Virus record (IMG/VR): IMGVR_UViG_3300031758_000017
Span: 1-64,000 of that record
DNA: 64,000 nt
Strand: one strand, 5' to 3'
DNA from: a virus
Of the stretch, positions 10,275 to 25,200 are shown piece after piece; within the stretch, counting starts at the first letter, position 1, and each line of letters begins with the position of its first letter. Made by a program: the position numbers and the translations under genes. The notes beneath the pieces are model-generated. The model saw only the letters and a list, made by a program, of their open reading frames with translations. It was not told the origin of the DNA and did not search any database.

Positions 10275-13200
10275 TTTTGATGGTGAAATTGGTGTTATCA
10301 CATTTTATCCTTGTACTGGCGGTACCTTGAATTTAGGTACTGTCGTGATGCCATATTATTACGACACAAACTACTACTTAGGTACTTACTCAGTTTATTT
10401 TCCGTCACTTGATAAAACTTGTGTGGCTGAGATTCCTTGCCCTACACCTTCACCTACACCTTCACCAACACTTACACCATCATTAACACCAACACCAACA
10501 ACCTTTACTTCAAATACCCCAACCCCAACAGTTACCAAAACCCCTACTGTTACACCTACGGTTACAAAAACACCTACTGTTACCCCAACCAATACTATCA
10601 CTCCAACAAATACTCCTACGAATACCGTAACTCCGACTAATACTCCAACAAACGAGCCTACAGTTACCCCAACTGAAACTCCTACAGTTACTCCAACTAA
10701 CACAGTAACTCCAACCAATACCCCAACAAATACCCCAACGGTTACCCCAACTGAAACTCCTACAGTTACCCCAACTAACACAGTAACTCCAACCGAATCA
10801 CCAGCCAACACACCTACTGTAACTCCTACGAATACAGTTACACCAACCGAGACACCAACTGTTACTCCGACCGAAACTCCAACTGTAACCCCAACAAATA
10901 CGGTAACCCCAACCAATACACCAACTGAAACACCTACCAACACCCCAACAAATACAGTTACCCCTACCGAAACTCCAACTGTAACTCCAACAAATACGGT
11001 AACCCCTACCGAAACACCTACCAATACACCAACTCATACAGTAACCCCTACCGAAACACCAACCAATACCCCAACTAATACACCGACTGAAACACCCACT
11101 AACACCCCAACAAATACTGTTACCCCAACTAATACACCAACCGAAACACCAACCGAAACACCAACCAATACCCCAACCAACACCGTAACTCCAACTGTTA
11201 CCCCAACTGTTACCCCAACTGTAACTCCAACCAATACTGTTACCCCAACTAATACACCAACCGAAACACCAACCGAAACACCAACCAATACTCCAACCAA
11301 CACCGTAACCCTAACCGTTACCCCTACCGAAACACCAACCAACACCCCAACTAATACTCCGACTAACACAGTAACACCAACACTGAGTCCAACCGTTACC
11401 CCTACCGAAACACCTACCAATACCCCAACCAACACCATAACACCAACTAACACTCCGACTAATACCTCAACTGTAACTCCAACCAATACTGTAACTCCAA
11501 CCAATACACCCACTGTAACACAAACTGAAACACCTACCCTAACACCAACAAATACTGCAACCGTTACACCAACTCAAACCCCAACCAATACTCCTACCAA
11601 TACTGTTACACCAACGGTTACCCCAACTAACACTCCAACTGTAACTCCAACAAATACGGTAGCTCCAACTAATACACCTACAAATACACCAACCGAAACA
11701 CCAACAAATACCCCCACCAACACACCAACAAATACTCCCACAGAAACACCAACACTTACACCAACCAACACCGTAACCCCTACCAATACAGTCACACCAA
11801 CCAATACTGTTACAGTGACTCCAACAGAAACTGTGACACCAACTAATACACCTACAAACACCCCAACTAATACACCAACAAATACGGTTACACCTACGAA
11901 TACTCCAACCAACACAGTAACTCCAACAAATACTCCAACTAACACTCCAACATTAAGTCCTACCAATACCGTAACTCCTACCAACACCCCAACAAACACA
12001 CCGACGAATACAGTAACTCCAACTCAGACACCTACAAATACTCCTACAAATACCGTTACACCAACCAATACCCCAACCAATACCCCAACCAACACCGTAA
12101 CTCCAACAAACACTCCTACCAACACTCCTACAAACACTCCCACAAATACCGTAACTCCAACCAACACCGTAACTCCGACTAATACACCTACAAACACACC
12201 AACGAATACTGTGACTCCTACATTGAGTCCTACGGTAACACCAACTAACACCGTAACACCAACCAATACTCCAACCAATACACCTACCAATACTGTGACT
12301 CCTACATTGAGTCCTACGGTAACACCAACTAACACCGTAACACCAACCAATACTCCAACTAACACGCCGACCAACACTCCTACTAACACTGTAACACCAA
12401 CATTGAGTCCAACAGTGACTCCAACCAATACAGTTACCCCCACAAACACCCCGACAAATACTGTAACTCCAACCAATACTGTAACTCCAACAAATACACC
12501 AAGTGTAACTGTGACGGTTTCACCAACACCAGCACCTTCTTGTGACATTGATTATACAATGTTACCCTCACCAACTCCAACGAGCACCCCAACACCCACC
12601 AATACTCCAACGGTAACACCAACCAACACTGTAACACCATCCGTTACATTAACCAATACTCCCACAAACACACCAACCAATACAGTAACTCCTACTAACA
12701 CCCCAACTAATACACCAACAAAAACTGTTACACCAACTTTAACTCCAACAAATACTCCAACTAATACTGTAACACCAACCAATACACCAACAAACACTCC
12801 TACCAATACAGTTACTCCTACATTGAGTCCAACAGTTACTCCTACCAATACTGTTACCCCAACCAATACTCCTACCAATACCCCAACCAATACAGTTACA
12901 CCTACATTGACTCCAACAGCGACCCCAACCAACACCGTAACCCCTACAAATACCCCAACATTAAGCCCCACCAATACTCCAACCAACACCGTAACCCCTA
13001 CAAATACTGTAACACCAACGAATACCCCAACCAACACTCCGACAAACACCCCAACAAACACTGTAACACCAACCAACACTCCAACAAACACTGTAACACC
13101 GACCAATACTCCAACAAATACCCCTACTAATACTGCTACTCCTACAAATACACCAACTAATACTCCTACCAATACGGTAACCCCTACAAATACACCAACT

Positions 13201-16200
13201 AACACTCCTACCAATACGGTATCCCCAACACTGACACCTACTAACACCCCTACGAACACCGTAACACCAACAAACACACCAACTAACACACCAACTAATA
13301 CTGTAACACCAACTAACACTCCTACCAACACCCCAACCAACACAGTTACTCCTACCAATACGCCAACTAATACTCCTACCAATACGGTAACGCCAACATT
13401 GAGTCCAACAGTGACTCCAACCAATACCGTTACACCAACTCAAACCCCTACAAATACCCCAACTAACACCGTAACACCAACCAATACACCTACGAATACC
13501 CCCACTAATACTCCAACAAATACCGTAACCCCAACAAACACGCCTACGAATACACCAACAGTAACCCCTACCAATACCGTAACCCCAACAAATACACCGA
13601 CGGTAACTCCGACCAATACAGTCACACCAACTAATACACCAACCAACACTCCTACCAATACGGCTACCAATACAGTTACTCCTACCAATACACCCACAAA
13701 TACACCAACAAATACGGTTACACCAACTAACACTCCTACTAATACTCCAACAAATACCGTAACACCGACACTGACACCTACAAATACCCCGACAAACACT
13801 CCAACCAATACAGTTACTCCAACCAATACTGTAACTCCTACCAACACCCCTACCAACACCCCAACAAATACTCCAACAAATACAGTCACCCCAACTAATA
13901 CTCCAACCAATACTGTCACCCCTACCAATACTCCTACAAACACCCCCACCAATACTGTCACCCCTACCAATACTCCTACCAATACTCCTACAAATACAGT
14001 AACTCCAACTAACACCCCAACAAATACTCCAACAAATACAGTCACCCCAACCAATACTCCTACCAATACGCCCACCAATACTGTCACCCCTACCAATACT
14101 CCTACCAATACTTCTACAAATACAGTAACTCCAACTAATACTCCTACCAATACGCCTACTAATACTGTAACTCCAACCAACACCCCAACTGTAACTCCTA
14201 CCAATACTGTTACACCAACAAACACTCCTACTAACACACCAACCAATACTGTTACACCAACAAACACTCCTACTAACACACCAACCAATACGGTAACTCC
14301 TACCAACACCCCAACTAACACACCAACCAATACGGTAACTCCTACCAACACCCCAACTAACACCCCAACAAATACTGTTACACCAACAAATACTCCCACC
14401 AATACCCCAACAAACACGGTGACTCCAACAAACACTCCTACTAACACCCCAACAAATACAGTAACACCAACATTGAGTCCTACAGTAACTCCTACGAACA
14501 CAGTAACTCCTACAAATACTCCCACAAACACTCCGACCAACACCGTTACACCAACAAATACCCCAACCAATACCCCGACAAATACAGTAACCCCAACTAA
14601 CACACCTACCAACACTCCAACTAATACAGTAACTCCCACATTAAGTCCAACTGTGACTCCTACTAATACTGTGACTCCTACAAACACTCCTACCAACACA
14701 CCAACAAATACAGTTACACCTACATTGAGTCCAACAGTGACTCCAACCAGCACCGTAACCCCAACTAATACGCCAACATTAAGTCCTACCAATACTCCAA
14801 CCAACACTGTTACTCCTACAAATACCGTTACACCAACCAATACACCTACCAATACCCCAACAAACACCGTAACCCCAACACTAACCCCAACTAACACTCC
14901 AACCAATACTCCTACAAATACGGTATCTCCAACCAACACCGTAACCCCAACAAATACACCAACTAACACTCCAACCAATACTCCCACCAACACTGTTACT
15001 CCAACCAACACCCCGACCAACACTCCGACTAATACAGTAACTCCTACCAATACCCCAACAAATACCCCAACAAATACAGTTACACCTACATTGAGTCCAA
15101 CGGTGACTCCTACTAATACTGTAACTCCTACCAACACTCCGACCAACACACCAACCAATACTGTTACACCTACATTGAGTCCAACGGTGACTCCTACTAA
15201 TACTGTTACACCCACTAACACGCCAACTAACACTCCTACTAACACTGTAACACCAACTCAGACTCCCACGAACACGCCTACAAATACAGTAACACCTACT
15301 AACACACCTACTAATACACCAACAAATACGGTAACACCAACCAACACCCCTACGAACACGCCGACTAACACCCCAACCAATACAGTCACACCAACTAATA
15401 CCGTAACTCCAACAAATACGCCAACCAATACTCCTACCAATACGCCAACCAATACCGTAACACCAACTCAGACACCGACAAATACCCCAACAAAAACTGT
15501 TACACCAACATTGAGTCCGACTGTGACACCAACAAATACTGTTACTCCAACCAATACCCCCACCAATACTCCAACTAACACAGTAACCCCAACCAATACT
15601 CCAACTGTAACACCTACGAATACTGTTACACCTACAAATACACCGACGAATACACCAACCAATACGGTAACTCCAACCAACACCCCAACCAATACCCCAA
15701 CTAGTACTGTTACACCAACATTAAGCCCGACACTAACACCAACCAATACAGTAACTCCAACATTGAGTCCGACTGTAACTCCAACAAGAACGGTTACACC
15801 TACTTTAACACCAACCAATACACCGACAAATACGGTAACCCCTACAAATACTCCCACCAACACCCCAACAAACACTCCAACCAATACAGTCACCCCAACA
15901 AACACCGTAACACCAACCAACACCCCCACAAACACTCCAACCAATACTCCAACAAACACCGTAACACCAACCAACACACCAACCAAGACTGTAACTCCAA
16001 CCAATACCCCAACCAATACTCCAACTAATACAGTAACCCCAACTAATACACCAACCAATACTCCAACGAACACCGTAACTCCAACCAACACCCCAACCAA
16101 CACTGTAACTCCAACAAATACACCTACAGTTACCCCGACTAACACAGTAACACCTACACTGAGTCCGACTGTAACCCCTACGAATACAGTTACACCAACT

Positions 16201-19200
16201 CAGACACCTACAAATACTCCAACTAACACCGTAACTCCTACCAACACACCAACTAACACACCAACTAACACTGTTACACCCACAAATACACCAACCAATA
16301 CAGTTACTCCTACCAATACACCTACTAACACTCCAACTAACACAGTAACCCCTACCAATACCCCTACGAACACTCCTACTAATACAGTAACTCCTACAAA
16401 CACCGTAACACCAACCAACACACCAACCAATACTCCAACCAACACTGTCACCCCTACATTGAGTCCTACGGTAACTCCTACGAACACAGTTACCCCTACT
16501 AACACACCGACTAAGACCGTGACTCCCACATTGAGTCCGACTGTGACTCCTACAAATACTGTTACACCAACTCAAACCCCTACGAATACACCAACTAATA
16601 CAGTTACACCAACTAATACACCTACAAACACCCCAACAAATACAGTTACACCTACAAATACCCCAACTAACACTCCAACCAATACAGTAACCCCTACACT
16701 GAGTCCAACCGTAACACCAACTAATACTGTCACACCCACGAATACACCAACCAATACCCCTACGAATACTGTAACCCCTACCAACACCCCTACTAATACT
16801 CCTACAAATACGGTTACACCAACTAACACTCCAACAAGAACGGTTACACCTACTTTAACACCAACCAATACACCGACAAATACGGTAACCCCTACAAATA
16901 CTCCCACCAATACCCCAACAAACACGGTGACTCCTACATTAACACCAACTGTAACTCCTACAAATACCGTAACACCAACCAATACTCCTACAAATACTCC
17001 TACTAACACAGTAACACCTACCAATACCCCTACAAACACACCAACAAACACTGTAACTCCAACTAACACCCCTACTAATACTCCGACGAATACGGTAACT
17101 CCAACCAATACCCCAACAAACACACCTACCAACACCGTAACACCTACAAATACTCCTACTAAAACTGTGACTCCCACATTGAGTCCAACAGTTACACCTA
17201 CCAACACCGTAACACCTACAAATACTCCCACAAATACCCCTACTAACACAGTAACACCAACAAATACACCAACCAACACTCCAACTAATACCGTTACCCC
17301 AACTAACACACCTACAAATACACCAACAAATACTGTGACTCCTACATTGAGTCCAACAGTTACACCTACCAACACCGTAACACCTACAAATACCCCTACC
17401 AACACCCCAACAAATACAGTAACACCTACATTGAGTCCGACTGTGACTCCAACTAACACCGTTACGCCAACTAACACACCTACCAACACTCCAACTAACA
17501 CCGTAACCCCTACCAGCACCCCCACAAGAACCGTTACACCTACATTAACTCCAACCAATACCCCTACTAATACCGTAACCCCAACAAATACCCCAACCAA
17601 TACCCCTACTAATACCGTAACCCCAACAAATACCCCAACAAACACTCCAACTAATACCGTAACCCCAACAAATACCCCAACAAACACTCCAACTAATACC
17701 GTAACCCCTACCAACACCCCCACAAGAACCGTTACACCTACATTAACTCCAACCAACACACCAACTAATACTGTAACCCCAACCAACACTCCTACAAACA
17801 CTCCAACGAATACAGTTACACCAACCAATACACCAACTAACACCCCAACCAACACTGTAACTCCAACATTGAGCCCTACAGTGACTCCCACTAATACAGT
17901 TACACCAACTAACACACCAACCAATACCCCAACCAACACCGTAACTCCAACAAACACCCCTACTAAAACTGTAACTCCCACATTGAGCCCTACGGTAACC
18001 CCAACAAACACTGTTACTCCAACCAACACCCCAACTAATACTCCAACTAATACTGTTACTCCAACCAACACCCCAACCAACACCCCAACTAATACTGTTA
18101 CACCGACCAACACACCAACGAATACTATAACTCCTACTAATACTCCTACCAAAACTGTTACACCAACTCTAACCCCAACGAATACACCGACCAATACTCC
18201 TACAAACACAGTAACCCCAACCAATACCGTAACACCAACTAACACTCCAACCAACACTGTAACTCCAACTAATACACCAACCAACACCCCAACTAATACT
18301 CCGACAAACACTGTTACGCCAACCAATACACCAACAAAAACTGTCACACCAACTTTAACCCCAACCAACACCGTAACACCAACCAATACCCCGACTAATA
18401 CACCTACAAATACTGTTACTCCAACTAATACACCTACAAACACTCCAACCAACACCGTAACCCCAACCAATACACCAACTAATACGGTGACTCCCACATT
18501 GAGTCCTACGGTAACTCCTACAAATACTGTAACCCCTACTAATACTCCTACCAAAACTGTTACACCAACTCTAACCCCAACGAATACTCCTACCAATACT
18601 GTAACCCCTACCAATACTCCTACCAATACTGTAACCCCTACCAATACTCCTACCAATACTCCAACAAATACTGTTACCCCAACTCAGACACCTACTAACA
18701 CTCCAACGAATACAGTCACACCAACCAACACACCAACTAATACTGTAACTCCTACATTGAGTCCTACGGTAACTCCGACCAATACGGTAACCCCAACAAA
18801 CACACCAACTAACACACCAACTAATACTGTAACGCCAACTAATACACCAACAAAAACTGTTACACCAACTTTAACTCCAACCAATACCCCAACTAATACT
18901 GTAACACCTACCAATACACCAACAAACACTGTTACGCCAACTTTAACTCCAACCAATACCCCGACCAATACCCCAACAAATACCGTTACTCCAACCAACA
19001 CAGTTACCCCGACCAATACCCCAACTAAGACAGTCACCCCAACTCAGACTCCCACCAATACTCCAACCAATACCCCCACAAACACTGTAACTCCAACAAA
19101 CACTGTTACGCCAACAAATACTCCAACTAATACGGTAACACCGACTAACACTGTAACGCCGACCAATACCGTAACCCCCACTAACACTGTAACTCCAACG

Positions 19201-22200
19201 AATACAGTTACACCGACCAATACTCCAACAAGAACTGTTACGCCTACCTTAACCCCTACAAATACTCCAACAAATACGGTAACTCCGACCAACACACCAA
19301 CTAACACACCAACTAACACAGTTACCCCGACTAACACCCCAACCAATACGGTAACCCCTACTAACACACCTACTAATACACCAACCAAGACTGTTACTCC
19401 TACATTAACTCCTACCGTTACTCCAACGAATACAGTTACACCGACCAATACCCCGACTAATACTAATACCCCTACTAATACACCTACAAACACTCCTACT
19501 AACACAGTAACCCCAACCAATACACCAACAAAAACTGTCACACCAACTTTAACCCCAACAAATACACCGACCAACACACCAACTAATACAGTGACTCCAA
19601 CCAATACTGTTACCCCAACAAACACTCCAACCAAGACTGTTACTCCTACATTAACACCAACCAACACTCCGACCAATACGGTAACCCCTACAAATACCCC
19701 AACTAACACCCCAACAAACACTGTTACGCCAACTAATACACCAACCAAGACTGTTACTCCTACATTAACTCCAACCAATACCCCTACTAATACCGTAACC
19801 CCAACAAATACCCCAACAAACACTCCAACCAATACTGTAACACCAACGAATACTGTTACCCCAACATTGAGTCCTACTAATACCCCAACTAATACTGTAA
19901 CACCCACCAACACACCCACCAACACACCAACAAATACTGTTACACCAACCAATACACCAACAAAAACCGTAACACCTACATTAACACCAACAAACACTCC
20001 TACAAACACCCCAACAAATACCGTTACTCCAACCAACACCGTAACCCCAACTAACACACCAACTAATACGGTGACTCCCACCAATACCGTTACACCTACA
20101 AACACTGTTACACCTACTAATACTGTTACACCTACTAATACTGTAACACCAACTAATACACCAACCAAGACTGTAACACCTACATTAACTCCAACCAATA
20201 CTCCAACAAACACCGTAACACCAACTCAGACACCGACTAATACTCCTACAAATACCGTAACTCCTACCAATACACCAACAAAAACTGTCACACCAACTTT
20301 AACTCCAACAAATACCCCAACCAATACTGTTACACCAACTCAAACCCCTACGAATACACCAACTAATACAGTTACACCAACTAACACAGTCACCCCGACC
20401 AACACACCTACCAATACCCCAACCAATACTGTTACACCTACCTTAACTCCTACAAATACTCCTACAAATACAGTAACCCCAACCAATACACCAACAAAAA
20501 CCGTAACACCTACATTAACACCAACAAACACTCCTACAAACACTCCCACGAATTCCGTTACTCCTACTAATACTGTTACCCCCACTAACACCCCAACTAA
20601 CACAGTAACGCCGACTAATACTGTTACTCCAACCAATACCGTAACTCCTACAAATACGGTAACCCCAACCAATACTGTAACGCCAACTAATACCCCAACC
20701 AAGACAGTTACACCAACTCAGACACCTACTAATACACCAACCAACACTGTAACACCAACTAACACACCTACCAACACTCCAACTAACACCGTAACTCCTA
20801 CTAATACACCAACAAAAACTGTTACACCAACTCTAACACCAACAAATACCCCTACGAACACTGTAACTCCAACCAATACACCAACAAAAACTGTTACACC
20901 AACTTTAACTCCGACCAACACGGTAACCCCAACCAATACTCCTACTAATACTCCTACTAATACAGTAACCCCCACCAATACTCCGACCAATACGGTGACT
21001 CCCACATTGAGTCCTACAGTTACCCCTACGAACACCGTTACACCAACAAATACCCCAACCAAGACTGTAACTCCTACATTAACTCCTACAAATACCCCTA
21101 CTAATACTGTAACCCCTACCAATACTCCAACTAATACACCTACTAAAACTGTCACCCCTACAGTTACTCCTACTAATACAGTTACCCCAACCAACACTCC
21201 CACAAACACTCCTACAAACACTGTAACCCCTACATTGAGTCCTACAGTTACCCCTACGAACACCGTTACACCAACAAATACCCCAACCAATACTCCGACA
21301 AATACAGTTACACCGACCAATACGCCCACAAATACTCCTACTAATACTGTTACACCCACTAACACCCCAACAAATACTCCAACAAATACAGTTACACCGA
21401 CCAATACACCCACAAATACACCAACAAATACAGTTACACCGACCAACACACCAACAAAAACTGTAACACCAACTTTAACTCCAACCAATACACCCACAAA
21501 TACACCAACAAATACGGTTACACCAACAAATACAGTAACCCCAACTAATACACCGACTAAGACAGTCACCCCAACCAATACCCCAACAAATACTCCAACC
21601 AACACACCAACTAACACGGTTACCCCAACCAATACTGTTACACCAACAAACACACCCACTAATACACCAACCAAGACTGTAACTCCTACATTGAGTCCTA
21701 CAGTTACTCCTACTAATACAGTAACACCCACCAACACACCAACTAACACGGTTACCCCAACCAATACACCAACCAAGACTGTTACACCTACATTAACACC
21801 TACTAATACTCCGACCAATACTGTAACCCCTACATTGAGTCCTACAGTTACCCCTACGAACACCGTTACACCAACAAATACTCCTACAAACACCCCAACC
21901 AAGACTGTTACACCTACATTAACACCTACTAATACTGTTACACCTACATTAACACCAACCAATACTCCAACGAACACTCCTACCAATACTCCTACAAACA
22001 CGGTAACACCAACAAACACTGTTACACCAACAAATACTCCTACAAACACTCCGACCAAGACTGTTACACCTACATTAACACCTACTAATACTCCTACGAA
22101 TACTGTTACCCCAACAAATACTCCAACAAGAACTGTTACTCCTACATTAACACCGACCAATACTCCTACGAATACTGTTACCCCAACAAATACTCCAACA

Positions 22201-25200
22201 AATACACCTACTAATACAGTTACACCAACTAACACACCTACTAATACAGTTACACCAACCAACACCCCAACCAAGACTGTTACACCTACCTTAACTCCTA
22301 CAAACACCCCAACCAATACTCCAACAAACACTGTTACGCCTACTAATACCCCGACTAATACGGTAACTCCTACAAATACCCCAACCAATACCCCAACAAA
22401 TACCGTTACTCCAACTAATACACCAACAAAAACTGTTACACCAACTCTAACCCCAACAAATACTCCAACCAACACACCAACTAATACGGTTACCCCAACA
22501 AATACTGTTACCCCCACAAATACTCCAACCAAGACTGTCACCCCTACCAATACTCCTACAAACACCCCAACCAATACGGTAACTCCTACAAATACCCCAA
22601 CCAATACTCCAACAAACACTGTTACGCCTACTAATACTCCGACTAATACAGTTACACCAACTCAGACACCTACTAATACACCAACAAAGACAGTTACACC
22701 AACTTTAACACCGACCAATACAGTTACACCTACATTGAGTCCTACAAATACTCCTACCAATACAGTAACACCAACAAATACACCAACTAACACCCCAACA
22801 AATACCGTTACACCAACGAATACACCAACTAACACTCCGACTAACACTGTAACCCCAACTAATACCGTAACCCCAACAAGAACACCAGCAGCTACTGTTA
22901 GTCCAACAAATACTCCAACAAATACTCCTACGAATACTGTTACACCAACCAATACACCTACCAATACACCTACTAATACTGTTACACCAACCAACACACC
23001 AACTAAAACGGTTACACCTACGTTCACACCAACCAATACAGTAACTCCGACTAACACACCCACAAACACCCCAACCAATACCGTTACACCAACCAATACA
23101 CCTACTAATACTCCAACCAATACTGTTACACCAACAAATACTCCTACTAATACTGTTACACCAACAAGAACACCAGCAGCTACTGTTAGTCCAACAAATA
23201 CTCCAACAAATACTCCTACGAATACTGTTACACCAACCAATACACCTACCAATACACCTACTAATACTGTTACACCTACTAACACTCCAACCAAAACTGT
23301 AACACCAACCAATACTCCTACTAATACTGTTACACCCACAAACACCCCAACAAACACTCCAACAAATACAGTCACACCAACTAATACACCTACAAATACA
23401 CCTACTAACACAGTCACACCCACCAACACACCGACCAATACAGTGACTCCAACAAGAACTCCGGCCGCCACTGTTAGTCCTACCCTTACACCCACAAACA
23501 CCCCAACCAATACCGTTACACCAACCAATACACCAACAAGAACCGTCACACCAACTTTTACACCTACTAACACTCCAACGAATACAGTCACACCAACAAA
23601 TACTCCAACCAATACGCCGACTAATACTGTTACACCAACCAATACCCCAACCAATACTGTTACTCCAACAAGAACTCCGGCAGCCACTGTTAGTCCTACC
23701 CTTACACCAACCAATACCCCAACCAATACTCCAACAAATACAGTAACACCAACCAACACTGTCACACCGACCAATACTCCTACTAATACACCAACAAAAA
23801 CTGTTACACCAACTTTTACACCAACCAATACTCCAACCAATACTGTAACACCAACCAATACTCCTACAAACACCCCAACAAACACCGTTACTCCTACCAA
23901 TACTCCTACCAATACTGTAACTCCTACGAGAACACCAGCGGCTACTGTTAGTCCAACATTAACACCGACTAACACACCAACAAACACACCTACTAATACT
24001 GTTACTCCAACAAATACAGTTACACCGACCAACACCCCTACTAACACCCCAACCAACACTGTTACTCCAACCAACACCCCAACTAATACTCCAACAAATA
24101 CGGTAACTCCAACCAATACCCCTACTAATACCGTAACCCCGACAAGAACACCAGCTGCCACTGTTAGTCCAACCTTAACTCCAACTAATACTCCAACCAA
24201 CACTCCAACTAATACAGTCACCCCTACGAATACAGTTACACCTACCAATACACCAACAAGAACAGTTACACCAACTTTAACTCCAACTAATACACCAACC
24301 AACACTGTAACACCAACTAACACCCCAACTAATACTCCAACAAATACGGTAACTCCAACAAATACCCCAACAAATACTGTTACACCAACAAGAACACCAG
24401 CGGCTACTGTTAGTCCAACATTAACACCAACAAATACACCTACCAATACCCCAACGAACACAGTAACCCCCACAAATACTGTTACCCCAACCAATACCCC
24501 AACAAGAACTCCAGCAGCCACTGTTAGTCCTACGGTAACTCCAACAAATACCCCAACAAATACTGTTACACCAACAAGAACACCGGCTGCCACAGTTAGT
24601 CCAACCGTAACACCAACTAACACTCCAACAAATACTGTTACACCAACATTGACACCAACCAAAACAGTAACCCCAACGGCTAGTCCTCAGTATGTTGCTG
24701 CTAGATTTGAATCATGTTGTCCTGGTGACACCAATGTTTATTATGGTCAAGTACCATTAGGTACATTGTTAGGTACGGTATTTTATTTACAAGACATTCA
24801 GTTATGTGCAACGTATGTGCAACAGGTAGGACCTGGAGGTACGATTTACACTACTGTTCAGACAAGTTGTGCACAATGTTTAGGAGAAACTCTAAATTTT
24901 TGTCCATCACCAACCCCGACACCAACACCAACCAGAACTGTTACACCTACGAATACGGTAACCCCTACCAATACACCAACAAGAACAGTTACACCAACTC
25001 TCACACCAACCAATACCCCAACAAATACTGTTACTCCAACAAGAACTCCAGCCGCCACTGTTAGCCCTACGGTAACCCCTACCAATACACCAACAAGAAC
25101 AGTTACACCAACTTTAACCCCGACTAACACCCCAACCAATAGTGTTACTCCTACGAGAACACCATCCGTAACCCCTACCAATACACCAACAAAAACAGTT

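Noticed and set aside
10395-24662. Long minus-strand open frames (up to 694 codons) of VGVLVGVTV-type repeats
   Set aside because: They are the antisense of the X-Thr tract: ACN-rich DNA yields few stops on the other strand and reads as Val/Gly/Leu. No start context or independent composition supports them.
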